The notes beneath the pieces are model-generated. The model was not told where the DNA came from. It ran no database searches and was given only the letters and a program-made list of their open reading frames with translations. A DNA stretch of 64,000 nucleotides from Acanthaster planci (Eukaryota; Echinodermata; Asteroidea; Valvatida; Acanthasteridae). Both the position numbers and the translations under genes were made by a program. Shown in pieces: positions 48,701 to 61,600 of this stretch. Where the stretch lies: positions 3,661,819 to 3,725,818 of the forward strand of contig NW_019091404.1 of NCBI RefSeq assembly GCF_001949145.1. The letters run 5' to 3'. Position 1 is the first letter of the stretch; each line of letters begins with the position of its first letter.

Positions 48701-50139
48701 AAAGTAATCAAATCGGAAAATGACGATTGAATCTTTAATGGGAAACAGGGCCTGTCTCCGAGGTCGAAATATTATTTAAGACAGCAGATGAGGCAACAAG
48801 AGAAGAAAACAGTACCTAAGTTTACACTACTGACCAAACAGCCATTGAAACAAAAAATAGCAGCATACCAACTAACTGACATAACCATATCACATCTAAG
48901 TGTTAAAACACTGGGACTGTAGTAATTATACATTAGTTGAAACATCGCCCCCCCAAAAAACAAAACAAAACAAAACAAAAAAAAAAACCGGCCCCACTAT
49001 ACCATGATTATCCGTAATAGCGATGACGATAATCAATAGGATTAATACTGCATTGCTGGACACGTTTTTGCTCTCGACTTTCAAGTTACATTCAAGTAAT
49101 TCTGTTTTGAGATGATAGTCAATCAGTAAGGGAATTTCCTTCCAGGCATTTGGTTGGTACTCGTCATTCAGATATTCATCCTTAGCCCTCAGGGCCGACA
49201 CCTCAAGCCCAAGTTCAAACTTATTAAAATCAAAATTAGAGTACATGTATGCCCATATCTTAATATGACGTCGCAGTGACAAAAACAAGCTCGCCTAGGC
49301 AATATTGAGCAACTGAGTGAGAACTGTATGTACTGTGGTCCGAACGCAACCCATTGGAGTCCCAAGAGATGCCCTCGGGACTTAGGAGTAAAATATTTAT
49401 GTCTCGATGGGCAAGATCTTCTGGCCGCAAGGATGCATATTCCAATGTGTAGATAGAGCGCAGATGGCCGTGGACACTATGCACAACTTAAGAAGCTTAG
49501 GGCAGGAAATGACAGAGGTTTTATGAATAATTTATCGACAAGAAAGATGATTCAGCATGGACCATTTTCAAGTCGAAAATACAGATGGATATAGCTATAG
49601 GTACATGCATGTGAGTGGTTGAATTTAAGATAAGTATTGCCCAATTGAGATGACGTCGTATTTGAAGGTACTTTTTATGAGGCCCTTTTAGTTTCTTGGG
49701 CCTCAATATAAACCACTTAAATAATTTGGTGCGAAACAGAAACAATTTAGAAATAAACGAACATTGCATATTTGCTTCTTAACTGTTTCCTTGTTTGCCG
49801 AATTCCACCATCAGTACGGTAAAGCGGTATTTGGCGATGATCAGGAGCAAATCAAACTAAGAAACGCATTTAATCTGATGGCTTTCTCTTTTCCTCTCTG
49901 GTGAGTTTATGCATTAAATAATTAGACTTATGGTCACAATATTTTACTTTTTAAAGGCCTTATTTACCTTTATACGCACTTGAAGAGGTATGCCATTTTT
50001 GTCTTAGGTTTGATTGATTCCAACCCATCACTGCACTCATATTTTTCTGCAAATTCAATTTGACGTTGATGTCAGTAATTTCTATAGGTGTCTTATTATC
50101 TTTTTTCATCCGTATACCCATGTTGATTTTCTTTATTGC
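42785..50139. other. Gene-poor stretch, no assignable gene
   Basis: No domain-bearing exon was seen. The longest plus-strand frame (48239-48730, 163 codons) and a minus-strand frame at 48926-49288 are unassigned. A CpG-richer patch lies at 43230-43390. An A-rich simple tract of AAAAC units lies at about 48957-48988. Confidence 0.45.
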
Positions 50140-50812
50140 TCTACTCTCCCCAACCTTTTTCTTAGTTCCTCCTTCTCTCCCCACTCCGCTCCAAACCGTA
50201 ACCCCTTTCTTTTGCACTTCCCTTTTTCCCAACACAGGACCAGACTTTCGTTGCTCCTTTCGTTATTCCTTTCCCCTTTCTTTCTTATCTTGCCCATTTC
50301 AAATCGACCCTCTTTCTCGCCCTGTCCTCCTCCAAATCTTCCAAATTCCTCCTCTCCTCTCCTAAGCCTATTCCTGTCCATTCCACACCTGACCCCCCTT
50401 TCCTTTTTACCCCTTTTTTCCTGTGTCTTAACAAATCTATTGTATTAATAATCTGTTCATTTTAAACGTTATTTCCGGATACGGTTTGTGTAATTCTAAT
50501 TAAAACAAATCTTTAACTTTTAATCAGTCGATTCTATTTCTAGCACTTGTCTGTTTTACATGGGTCATTAAGGTATTTTTGTTACTTGTTTAATGTTATT
50601 TCAATTGTTGTCAGTCTCTTACTCGCTCCCTTCATCCTTGCCCCCCTCCTAACCTTACCCCTCCCAATGATTTAGTTTTTATGCATTTAAATGAGTTTCT
50701 AGTTTTTTTAATTTCTTTTATGTGTGTACCTATTGAAAATTACATTTAATTCCACTGCTGGTGCAATTTAAATTAAAGTTAATAAACCATTTTAATAATA
50801 ATAACAACAGAT
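50140..50812 (+). mobile_element. Possible 3' end of a truncated non-LTR retrotransposon
   Basis: The segment starts with a ~280-bp C/T-rich tract (50140-50425), has a second pyrimidine-rich patch (50620-50670) and ends in GTTAATAAACCA followed by (TAA)n-type sequence at about 50783-50812. A pyrimidine-rich 3' UTR ending in a short AT-rich repeat is typical of 5'-truncated LINEs. No reverse transcriptase is present. The plus-strand open frames over the tract are compositional. Confidence 0.4.
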
Positions 50813-53800
50813 GAAAAACAGGCGTTTTTCGAAGGAGGCATTTGAAATTAACTCTAAGATTGTGTTTGAACAAGAAACCGTCTTCAAGAAAACTGAAAAT
50901 ACCTAATCTCTATGAAGGTAAAAACATGTATTATACAAGACACCCAGTCACTGGAATCCAGCATATCAACAGAAAGGTAATATCGTTAATTTGTTTCTAT
51001 CAAAATGCAGATACCCTATACGTATCATTTTAATGTTTTCATTACGCTCGTATAAAATCGCCGGTCGTAACTTTGCAAGTCAGCCACTCTCAAAAAGATT
51101 CGCATCTCAATATTCACTGAGCATGTGTGCATTGATTAAAAGATCCCGCCAGCGGTATGTCTCACACTCTTCAAAAGCAATAACGGAGGGTCATAGGTCA
51201 AACCGGAAACCGGAAATCCCCCACATATTTGCGCGTAATGATTAGCACAGCCCAAGTTGCAGATAGCAGCAGCTGCGTCTCGAAGTTTAATTAATGGAAA
51301 TTGAGTGAGTGACGCTCTCTATGCGATGTTCATGTTATAGTCACCTTGCCCTTGGGTGTTTAATGGTCTATAGCTGGGAAATTAATGTACTTGACATCAA
51401 GCAAGGTAGAAATTACGATTGATTAAAAATAGAATGTGTCGACACAATCAAGACGACGCCGTCAGTGACCATGCAAACATGTCTTACATTTTTCTTCAAT
51501 TCATTGTCCATGTCTATGAAAAGATGACGACACTCACAGTCTTTGTGGATCCGACAGTGCTATCATATTAGAATGAATTACGAGCACTGACAATGTGCCG
51601 TTGTGCAGTTTGAGTCTTTAAGACAATAATTAAATACTTGTATCTTAGTCATATTTGTAGTTACATGGTGTAATGCATTCCACGCTTTTACGATTAATGG
51701 ACCATTACTGAAATTGAAAACCTAATATCAGAAAACCAACGAGCTACTCACCTTCAATTTTTCATTTAATGTTGGGGAGATGAAAACGGAGAGTTGTTGG
51801 CTCGAAAGCAAATTCTTCCAGCTGTCTATGGATGAAGCAGATCACAAATAAATGTACAGGTTTATTTTGAACCCCCATTAAATGGCAGTGACATCGGCAA
51901 ATCATAGTAATGCACCGTCATGGCGTTCGTTCAAATATTCTGGAGTTACTTTTTTCTTTCAGATTCACAGACTGGTATTGCAATTTGCATAACGTACGAC
52001 ACGTTTTTGAGCCTCAAACACTGTCAGTATAATAACACGCTGTTTGGGTTGTACTTTTGAGATGGCATCTGTACAGTGGACACGAAACTTCAGAAAAAGT
52101 CAAAATACCTACATACAGTTCCGCAATCCAAGCGATTAAGAAGAGTGCAGTGCCACGAATCTGATAGGCCAGGAAGAGATAACGAATTTGTTGGGTTCGC
52201 ATGTGCCACCTTCTGCTCTCAGTGCTCTTCGCAAGACTCCTCAGCAAGAGATTAGTGGTGAGCATTGTACCGGTACCCTGCGAGTGAGATCCTCGCAGCC
52301 GCGGTACTAGCCGGAAGGGTAACCACGCTCGATCGGCCTGTATTATACTACCGCACGTTAATTGCAAAGGACCAAGCAGGCTTTGATTTACATGCAGCTA
52401 CGTGAAAACACAGTTGGGTTCCCTGACGCCATTCAATTTCCCGACTATGGCAGGTGTACAAACAGTATGACTTTCTCACACCTCATTGCAAGTTATCAGT
52501 GACATGGTACTCCATTGATGCAATCGTGCAAAGTAGGCCTTTGTATGCAGGATACCAGTACAAATATTCAGGCCCCTAGAACAAAGTTATCGGCGTATTT
52601 TGCTCTATGGCCGCATTTACTGGGCATGTCTTATGTCAGTTTTGTCTGCTTTACTTCTTTTTCAAAATTATACGGACTCTTTTTTTTTCAAGTCTGAATG
52701 GAAGAGATTAAGGGGTCCTGTTTTGAATCAACTGCGTACTGGTCAAGCCAACAGTAATGATTGCACTGAAGCTACCCAACATGTCTAGCCAAAAGCGGAT
52801 AATTTCTAATACTAACTACGTGGTTATCCTCTAGTTACGGCATTGCAATTCGTTTTCTCACTGCGTGTTTCTGTTCACGTCTCCTGGAAATGGGAGACTG
52901 TGAAAAGCTGGTGGCAGCAGACATACTGGTCCTTTTCCACAGTACAGCACGTGCTCAGAACTATTCATGCATGCCCAAAACAACACGAGCATGCTAAGAA
53001 CTGGTACTAAAGTTGCACTACACTAAATACGCGCCCCCCAAAAACTGTGCCAAATCAGACCGAAATAGCGCCGCCTGTAGACTCTCGGGCAGAGGTTGGC
53101 CTCGGTTTTTTTTCACTGGAAATTCAAGAGTACACGTATGGCCAGAAGATCACTTTTCTTTTTAATTTATGGGGGTTAGCAAGGAAAAAAATATATTCGC
53201 CATAAATTTCCCCAAGGATACCCCAAAATATTATTAAAACTCTGCGCTCAGCTCTGAATGTAGCCGGCGATCCGCCTCTATCCAAAATAGGGCCGCAATT
53301 TGGGTTTTTTTTTGAAAGAAATAACCCGAACTGGAAACTACCAGTCCCAAATTCGGTATTTTTACACTTGAATATTTCTACGATCCCTCCTGATTATGAC
53401 ATGTCTTCTTGTAAAAACCCGGCGGGATCACAAAGTATTAATGAGCTCGCGCGTAGAAATACGACCATTCGGTGGAGCACCCCAAGGACCGGTATGTTTG
53501 CCGCCATCAAGCGTCTCAAAGTATGCCATTGACTTCATATCACCGATTATCTTGCTCAATCATCACAAAAACGAGCAACGTGTACTGAATTTGTGTTCAC
53601 TATAAAGAGTCGATTTTATTAGCTAAGGGCCTACTGTTTAAGGAGCATCTATATGCTAATTTCCTCATTAACAGAGACCTGAAGGATTTTCAACACGAAT
53701 CGTTACCTGCAACACACGATGTCCGAAAGACGTCTGGAGACCAAGTAGGAGACAGGCACCACTCTCAAGAACAAAGCGTCAATTGCCTTCGTAATTATTT

Positions 53801-55524
53801 CCTTAATTCAGATTCCGCGTTAACTATGGTAAGTCTGGTGGCGTCGAGACATGTTGGTTTGAGTGTCTCGCTCCAGATCATAAAGCCGGGATGTTCGAAT
53901 TATACTGCAGCTGGTTTCACCATGCGTTCAAGAGGAAGTCATTTTCCCCCTTCGTTCCTCTCCCCATCAAAGAGTATGAGCCATGTGAGGGCAAAGATAG
54001 TTACAGTATTCAGCCGTGTATGCCTGATATGACTATCGCGCTGCGAGTAGGGATAATAAATTTACCCCCTCAAAGGACAAAGAGTACGCTTTGTACGCTA
54101 GTGAAAATGATGACAAAAATGAATGACCCTTAGTACTTCCACCATGCATAGCTTCACGTCTTATCTAAATGCTATTGTGTCAATATACTTTATTATGTCG
54201 TTTTGCTGGTGCAGATAGAGTTAGCACACCTGAACCATCTATTTTCCTAAATGTGTTGGTTTTTCTGTTTGTTTTTGTCAGCCAAGTTGCGGTTAGAACC
54301 TCAGCCATAAGGTGCTAAAATATTTGGGTAATAAATGCCAAAGATATTCAGCTTTCGGGAACTGAATCGCAGGTAAAAGGAATGGAAATACAGAAAAATA
54401 TGAACCGCCCTGTACCTCTTTAAAGGAAATCCCAATTAGAGGTTTCCTACATTACCAAGTAAGCACAGCAGAGTTGAACGTTCGCCAGCCATGCTTAGTA
54501 CTCATAAATTGATTGTAACACGACCCTGTATGGACAAAAAAACACAACATGGATTACCTAAAGACATTGTGAGTAACTGGATTGAATGTTGCAATCTAAG
54601 CCACCCTAGATCCACCTACTACTTGGCAGGTTTATTAAGAGGCAGTATTCCTGCTTCACAGATTAGGATAAGAAAGGGCTCCACTCTAGCTCTGTGAGCG
54701 GTATAAAAAACGACTCGTAGCTGTCAGTGTAGCTGACATTTGAGGTTTGGATATGAACAGGAAACATGTTCAGTTTCGCTTCCTCCCGTTTCAAGCACCT
54801 TTTTATGAGGGGATGAAGAAGCACCTTTCTCTGCTGATTGTTGGCTTATCATAATCAATTTCAGATTTCTCGAACAATTTTTCATGTGCATGACATTCTG
54901 ACATTTTGTGGTATTTTTTTCAAAACAAGAAATTACAATTCCTCGTCAAAATGTCCCATCAAGGCAATGAAAAGTTATTTGTTAATAAGATCCTTCCCTT
55001 GTTGACAAATGATACGATTGAAACATGTAGAAAAGTAAAATAATAAAAATCATTTGTTTTAAACGCAGTCCAATAATCTGACGACAAACAGATGGCGCTA
55101 CATCACATTTGAAGTACCTCCCGTCTATGCCTTCTGACAATTGGCAATGACTTAAAGACGTGTTCAAATCAACTGGCTATGGCTAGAAGTAACAGGCGGC
55201 TGATAAAAGTGGTTGCAGCCGTTAGCTAGTGGTTGCTGCATGCAAACGTGATCTATGCTACCATCAACCTTGTGTCCAGCGGTTACTTAATTTCAAGATT
55301 AGCTTCAAGTAGAGTGACCACCGGAAAGCAATTTTCCCTGTACATGTATCCTGAATTGATGCAGCGACAGCGAAGAACCGATTGTGTTGTGGTTTGTGTT
55401 TTTGGTGTTTCAAATGAAAATGTGTACGTGTTTTAAGGTTTGCTGTAAGTTATACCACCCACTCTCTGAAGGCAAAAAGTGGAAAAACCTAGTTATTCCT
55501 TACAAATCCACCCAAAAGCGTGCA
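50813..55524. other. Gene-poor stretch, nothing recognised
   Basis: Ordinary AT-rich sequence. Short open frames (for example minus 52014-52367 and plus 53826-54133) show no domain, signal peptide or splice pairing. Confidence 0.5.
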
Positions 55525-55640
55525 AAACCACTATAAAAAGGTGAAAATCACTCAGAGGAGCCATGTAAAAGACAACTCTTTTGCGAGTATTCTTTTATAT
55601 GGCTCCTAGGAAGAGTGGAAATTTCACTCGCGGTGGTTTT
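55525..55640. repeat. Nested imperfect palindrome, hairpin-forming
   Basis: AGGAGCCATGTAAAAGA (55556-55572) pairs with TCTTTTATATGGCTCCT (55591-55607), one mismatch, around an 18-base loop. Outside it, an imperfect pair AAAACCACTATAAAAAGGTG... and ...CACTCGCGGTGGTTTT extends the symmetry to about 55525-55640. Short foldback elements look like this. Confidence 0.55.
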
Positions 55641-58600
55641 CACTCTTTTAGAGTTGTTTTTAAATTATTCTAGGTTTAGTTTCCCTTCTTTTGCCTTTAC
55701 AATTTTGATGATAATACAAAATGATACTGCAGATAGATGAGATTTTGACTTTTTAATCTTTAAATGAAAATCACACTCCTCAGTAAAACACGTCATGATG
55801 AATTAACTCTGCGTAAACAGACAAAGTATACTAAAATCAACGCTAATTGAAAGCACGGTCACGCTCCACACTTTTCCTAATTTACGTGCACACCCCAATT
55901 TTTGGATGCGCGAATGATCCAATCCCAAGGTGATAGCCGTAGGGGCCCAATGCTCAAAAATATGTGCGAGGTTGATGCTTATACACAGCGATCGCTCAAT
56001 CTCATCGCTATATAGAGAAATGAATGAAAGTAGAGCTCTCTGTCCCAAAAAGTAAAATGAACTTACAAACCGCAAGTGGTAGGATTTTTCCCCGATAATG
56101 AAGCGTAATGAGCCCATTTCCACCATTCTCCAAAAGTGGACCGCCTACAAAGTATAGTTTTTACCTTTGCGATCAATTTTTCAAGTCCAGTCTTTGAAGT
56201 GTATTGGCCAAGAGTTGTTCAGGAACGAACTTAATCGAAATCGTTTCTCTGGCCGGAAAAACGAATTGGATTGAGCTTGCTCTCGTAATGGTGCGGATAT
56301 GTCCGTCATCCATAATACGAGAACCTCAAAAGACTCAAATGACTTCTTGTCGCTGGCATCCGGATCTGTTGGTTTCATGGTTCGTTATAAACGACAAAAG
56401 GTTGTTGAACTCAATAAGTCCGAGACTTCCCAGTGATGATCCTGCAAGCAGGGTGAAACTTACATGTAAAGACACTGGATCTGGCCCATACGGTTACTGC
56501 TTTGACGATGTAGTAAAAGTGAACCTGATGACTGTGTTGTCTTTATTTTTAATAAGATGCAGGAAACGTGAAGATGATAATATGGGACTTTTTTTGCAAG
56601 AGTTGAAATTTAGTCGACGTACGTTAAATTCCACAGGACAAATCTAAGCCGTCAGTCAAAGCTGTTTTTCAAACCCTTGAATTTGATGATATATATGGAG
56701 ACACTAGGATTGCATAGTTACAATGAACAATCACAACAAACACGTTTCAAGAGGAGCGATTCATGAGTGTGACTTTCCATCGCTGCGTAACCGTTTTTGC
56801 ACATAGAATAGACGGTTTATGCAATTCAATTTACACTACGCAACATTCTGACAATTGTCCCAGCCAGTCAGATGTCATAAACCCCGCATGGAGTTTTATT
56901 ACATTTTGGAATGTAAAGATAGATTTACTACCCAGATTCACAGTAACAAAGTAAGTAATAGTGTAATCAAGTAGCTTATGGATTTTCTATGCATCAGGCA
57001 TTTCTAGTGCTGATCGCACACTGTTATTACAATACGCGCGTTATTCACTGTTATTCATGTCGGGAGCTCGACAAAGGACGACTCAGGAACCGCTGATGCC
57101 TGCGGTCTGTCAAGCAATGTTTTTGTAACGGTAGCTTACACTAGGGGGTTGGCGGTCACCACAATAACACCGCCATCGATCGCTCCTTAAGCCCTAAATT
57201 AAAGCAATTTGTTCTGGGGGTACAGTAGTTCAAACACATCGTCATATGCACTGAGTAGATTAGTGGCGTTGGAGTACGGTGATGCAGAGGAACTGTTTCA
57301 AAAGGTAAGCTACAAAGTTCTCGAATCACCCGACAACCATTATCGACACTAAGAAATAAATGGATGTGTGTTTTTCCAAACTCCTCATCCTTTCTAGCGA
57401 AATGGTTGTTGCGTGAATCTCCCCTTATGTAGGCCTACAAGGTCAGGTCTTCCCCATTCAGAAAAATGAAACATATCCAAGGTCTCACTGTGCAAGGTTT
57501 GGAATATTTTCAGTCGGATTTTGCCTGTTGTTGTGTATACCCTCATGTAATCGGAATTAACCACTATATTATATTCAGGATCACACTAATACATGGCTTG
57601 TTTGTTTAGCTGAAGAGAGCGATCGGAAGGAATGTTTCTCCTGTACCGAATATATGTACGGTATATATTTTACTATAACCGTGTAGGTTCCTCTTACTGT
57701 ACGTGTTCCGGTCAATAACTTTGTTGAAAGTGTGATTTAAGGCCTTCAAAGTAATTGAAAGTCCGGTATGGTGTTATGCGATTTACGAGGACATGCTGCG
57801 CTTATGCTATGATGAAATCATTCTTTTTTCTCATACTGAACGTTTTACGAAAAAGAGATGGACAGCAGAAGGAAACTGTTCATTGAGGCTACATTTTACA
57901 CTTTAAAAAGATTAGAAAGACAAAAGTGACACTACAAAAAATTATTCTGCATGTATACATTAAAACACTCGAGCCAGTCGCAACTCACACGTACATGTAG
58001 CTGAGTACCGACGGCTGGAAGCCATTCCAAATTCAGTTTCATGATTTCAGATTGTAATTATTATTTTTTTTGGGGGGGGGTCGTACCATGGGGTGGTCTT
58101 GGCATTGGATTGCTCTCTTGAGCATACTAAACTCTGTCGGTGCAGTCTTTTATGTCGATCGGGGTGCATGTAGGGCAAGTCCAAATATCTTTCTAATCTC
58201 AAGTGATGTGTCATCACTTTACCATGTGATGAAGGCCAACCACCTCATACCAACACACTGACTGGTACGGGATTCGGAAGCATATTAAAGGCAAGTATCC
58301 ATGGAAACATTTCCAACTGTTTGTCTTGTTAAGTACGTGAAAATGGCGGGTACTGATATCACCAAAGTTTTATGCCGGCCAAAACGTAACTGAAGATTCA
58401 GCGGTTTTTTTTCAAGTATTAGTAGTTGAAACAAAGAGATGAACACAAGTGTCGATTACACTGATTTATGCAGTAGCGCTTGTATAATGCACCTAATAAA
58501 CCATGGTCCGTTAAGTCTTGTTACGGCCAGACATTCTAAACCCATGCGACAAATATCAATATATTTCCCATCATCCCATCATCATATTCCCCTACTTTAA

Positions 58601-61600
58601 CTAAACGCCTAAAGCGTCATAACTATACTTGCAACGGGTTTTGCAATTTAGTGGTCCTCGAAATCGCATCACGAACAATAACCATTACGGAAACGTGAAA
58701 AACATCACGGCCTGTAATTCATAGCCCTGTGTACACTTGCTGAAGAGCAATTCCATCCGTCATTATCATTTAATGGTCTCAACAGCATGAGTTGACAGGT
58801 GATTTATAAAGCCTCAACGTTCATCGAACTGTGCTCCTGACTCTACTTGAGAATGCATGTGTATTTTTGTTGGTGTCGAGTGGACTTGTTTTGGCATATC
58901 CAAGTTCTTTTTGCACATGTTCATTTAAAGGCAGGCGCACGCAAAATTTTAGACTTACTGGAAAAAATTGAGATAAACATTTTAAACGAACTCACCAGGC
59001 TTAGATCGCATGCAGTTCCTACACATGGCCCTTAAGTACCCCATTAATTACAAACTTAGAGTCTTCTTACATTGGAACTGCACGTTTTACACCAAGAGGC
59101 ATAAGCAAAGATAGATCTCAATGCAAATTGATAATTTAATGCACCTTTCCGAGTTTCAAGTTGAAATCAATAAAAATATTTTTTTTCAAGTTGAGGAATC
59201 AGGTGGTTTTAAGAAAAATGCACACCAACTTGATTATAACATCGAAGTATTTGGGGAAGACTTTTTTGGTGCAGCCCAGACAGTTTATCTTCTTGGCTGA
59301 CCGTGCATGACTGTACAAATAAATACTGAAAACTGGGCTAGTGTTAGGATGGAGAAAATCAGAGTGAGTAAGATTAATGATGCGCGAAAATGGAATAATT
59401 GAAAACCATCCCAGGGAACCTGCATTACAAGATGAATAAATTTAATATTATACATAAAGAAGTTTTTATTGGGTTATTGGCACTTGACGAATCGCAGACA
59501 CCGTTCAGGGGGGTCACGTCCCTTGATTCAACAAAAAAACTTTATCTACGGTAAATCAGACAGATAAACATTCCTATATCAATGTGTCGCTATCTCCCCA
59601 ATTCTTTGGTATCTTCTCATTATTTATGGGTTTTTTTTCTGTCGTCGGGTGTGCTTCGTTAAGGAAATGTTTTTCCGTGAGGATATTGAGCTGGTAGAAC
59701 AATATACACACCTTAACGATATAACTTTGGCGTTTCAGGTGTGAAGGGTTCATTTGAGAGATAGACGGTGGAGGTGGCTGGTACTTCAGTGGTACAGATA
59801 TTTCGATCCATGAAACGAGGACTTGACGGGACCGCCTGGTGGTTGACCAAATTAAAAAACAAAGGTTTGTTGTTTTGTCTTTTATAGACTTCTTACATTT
59901 AAATGATGTAGTTTCTAATTTATCCATGCAGGTTAAAATGTAATTTTAATGCAGTTCTTCGAAATGTATTTTCATTTCTCATTTAATCTTATTTTCAATT
60001 TCGAATTTGAATATCATGAGCGAAAGTAACATCATGTATATCCAGGAAGAAAATTCAATGGAACACGTAATTCAGTTCAGCATTTTGGATACTTTGCTGT
60101 ATTTATCGGTGATTCAATTTTATTTTGATCGCCTAAAATAAAGTAGGCCGGTGACCGAAGATTTCTCACAAATATGCCTACGAGCAAATTATAAATTCCC
60201 ATTGAAAACAGAAAATCTCTCAAATGAACAATAATAGCCCTGACTTCACAGCAATAGCGCATTGCTTCGTTTATTTCGTCAGGGAGAGCATTGAAAATGT
60301 TTAAAAAGGCAAACAAAAACTACTGTTGAACAGTATTTTCATAAGGCAGTAGAAAGTTGCACAAAATATGTTTCCGAGTAAAATTCACGTCGTGGAAGTA
60401 CGAGTACGTGAATAATATGTTTTAATGATGTCGTCGCAGTTTTTCCAGATGAGCGGTGTGATATCTTTGCAGGTTAAATATTGTAAAGAGAGTCGTTAAG
60501 GTATTTCAATGGTGGTAATACTGGTCCAACACCGCGCACGACCGTATTATATCCCGGCTGTTGCTGCACACACCAAAAGTACACTCCTGCATCGAAAATG
60601 AACAAACAAACACTTCTAAGGGTCAACTGGGATCATTTGATTAACATAATGATTCCGAAGAGAATTCGTTTTTTATAAATCGGATTTCTCCCAAACTGTG
60701 AATGCATACACACTGTGTTGTTATGACACATATGACAGCCAACTTGACATAGAGCCCTACCACCTACATAGCATAGTATAAACGAAAAAGAACAAGCCAA
60801 TGCAATTATGAACTTTACGGAACGATGTCGATTTGGGTCGCTTGGCCAACAGACAAACTATGAAGAGTCATTTGTAACAACACCAGGGGAAAGTGGATAG
60901 ACTGAATCTGACGCACGTTTTGAAATTGTTATGACAGCTTACTTGACTCTGCCGCACCTTCGGCTTCACGAAATCTGAACGGTGTCACGTAGCGTATACT
61001 GACAAACAAGCCCAAATGAACTGAACAATAATGTAATAAGGAAACTCAACGGAACTACATGTACATGTCGACGGGGGTCAGATGGGCAACTTAAGGAGTG
61101 CCACAGTAACGGAATGGTGAACGCTGGCTACAAATTACTGACACGCTCAACCCCGTACTTGTGATTGTTGAACGCAACATCCAAGGCCATTAGTTTCGTA
61201 GCTTTCAAATTACTGGATAGGGATTCCGATCAAATTAATCTTTTGGGAGTAAGTGCTTTCTGTAAATGAACACGTTCTATATTTTCCATCTGCATACAGA
61301 CTCTACTATTATGGATACCCTATTTATACATGCATGACTTCGGTAGTGCGATTCCCATAGAGATAAAAACCAATGTAATTTCACCACAAATTAACATCAA
61401 ACGAACAATGGTAATTTGTTAAGTTCGTTCTCAATCGATAATTATACCCAAAAAGGTTACGCAGCCCGGTTTTGAATTGCTGGGGCAAATAAATTAAGAG
61501 CCCGTTTAAATACCAAAAGAATCCCCCATTTTCAACGATACTCCTGATGTGGAAGTATAACCTGCAGAGGGAAGACGAAGGCCAACACTCATAAAAAAAG

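Noticed and set aside
48239-48730. 163-codon plus-strand open frame
   Set aside because: It is among the longest unassigned frames, but composition is biased to Lys, Asn and Ser, there is no domain or signal peptide, and no splice or promoter context supports it. A frame of this length can arise by chance in 64 kb over six frames.
50014-50448. 144- and 101-codon plus-strand frames
   Set aside because: They read through the C/T-rich tract and encode only Ser/Pro/Leu/Phe-rich low-complexity sequence.
56204-56647. 147-codon plus-strand open frame
   Set aside because: No recognisable motif, no paired splice sites and no neighbouring coding exon.
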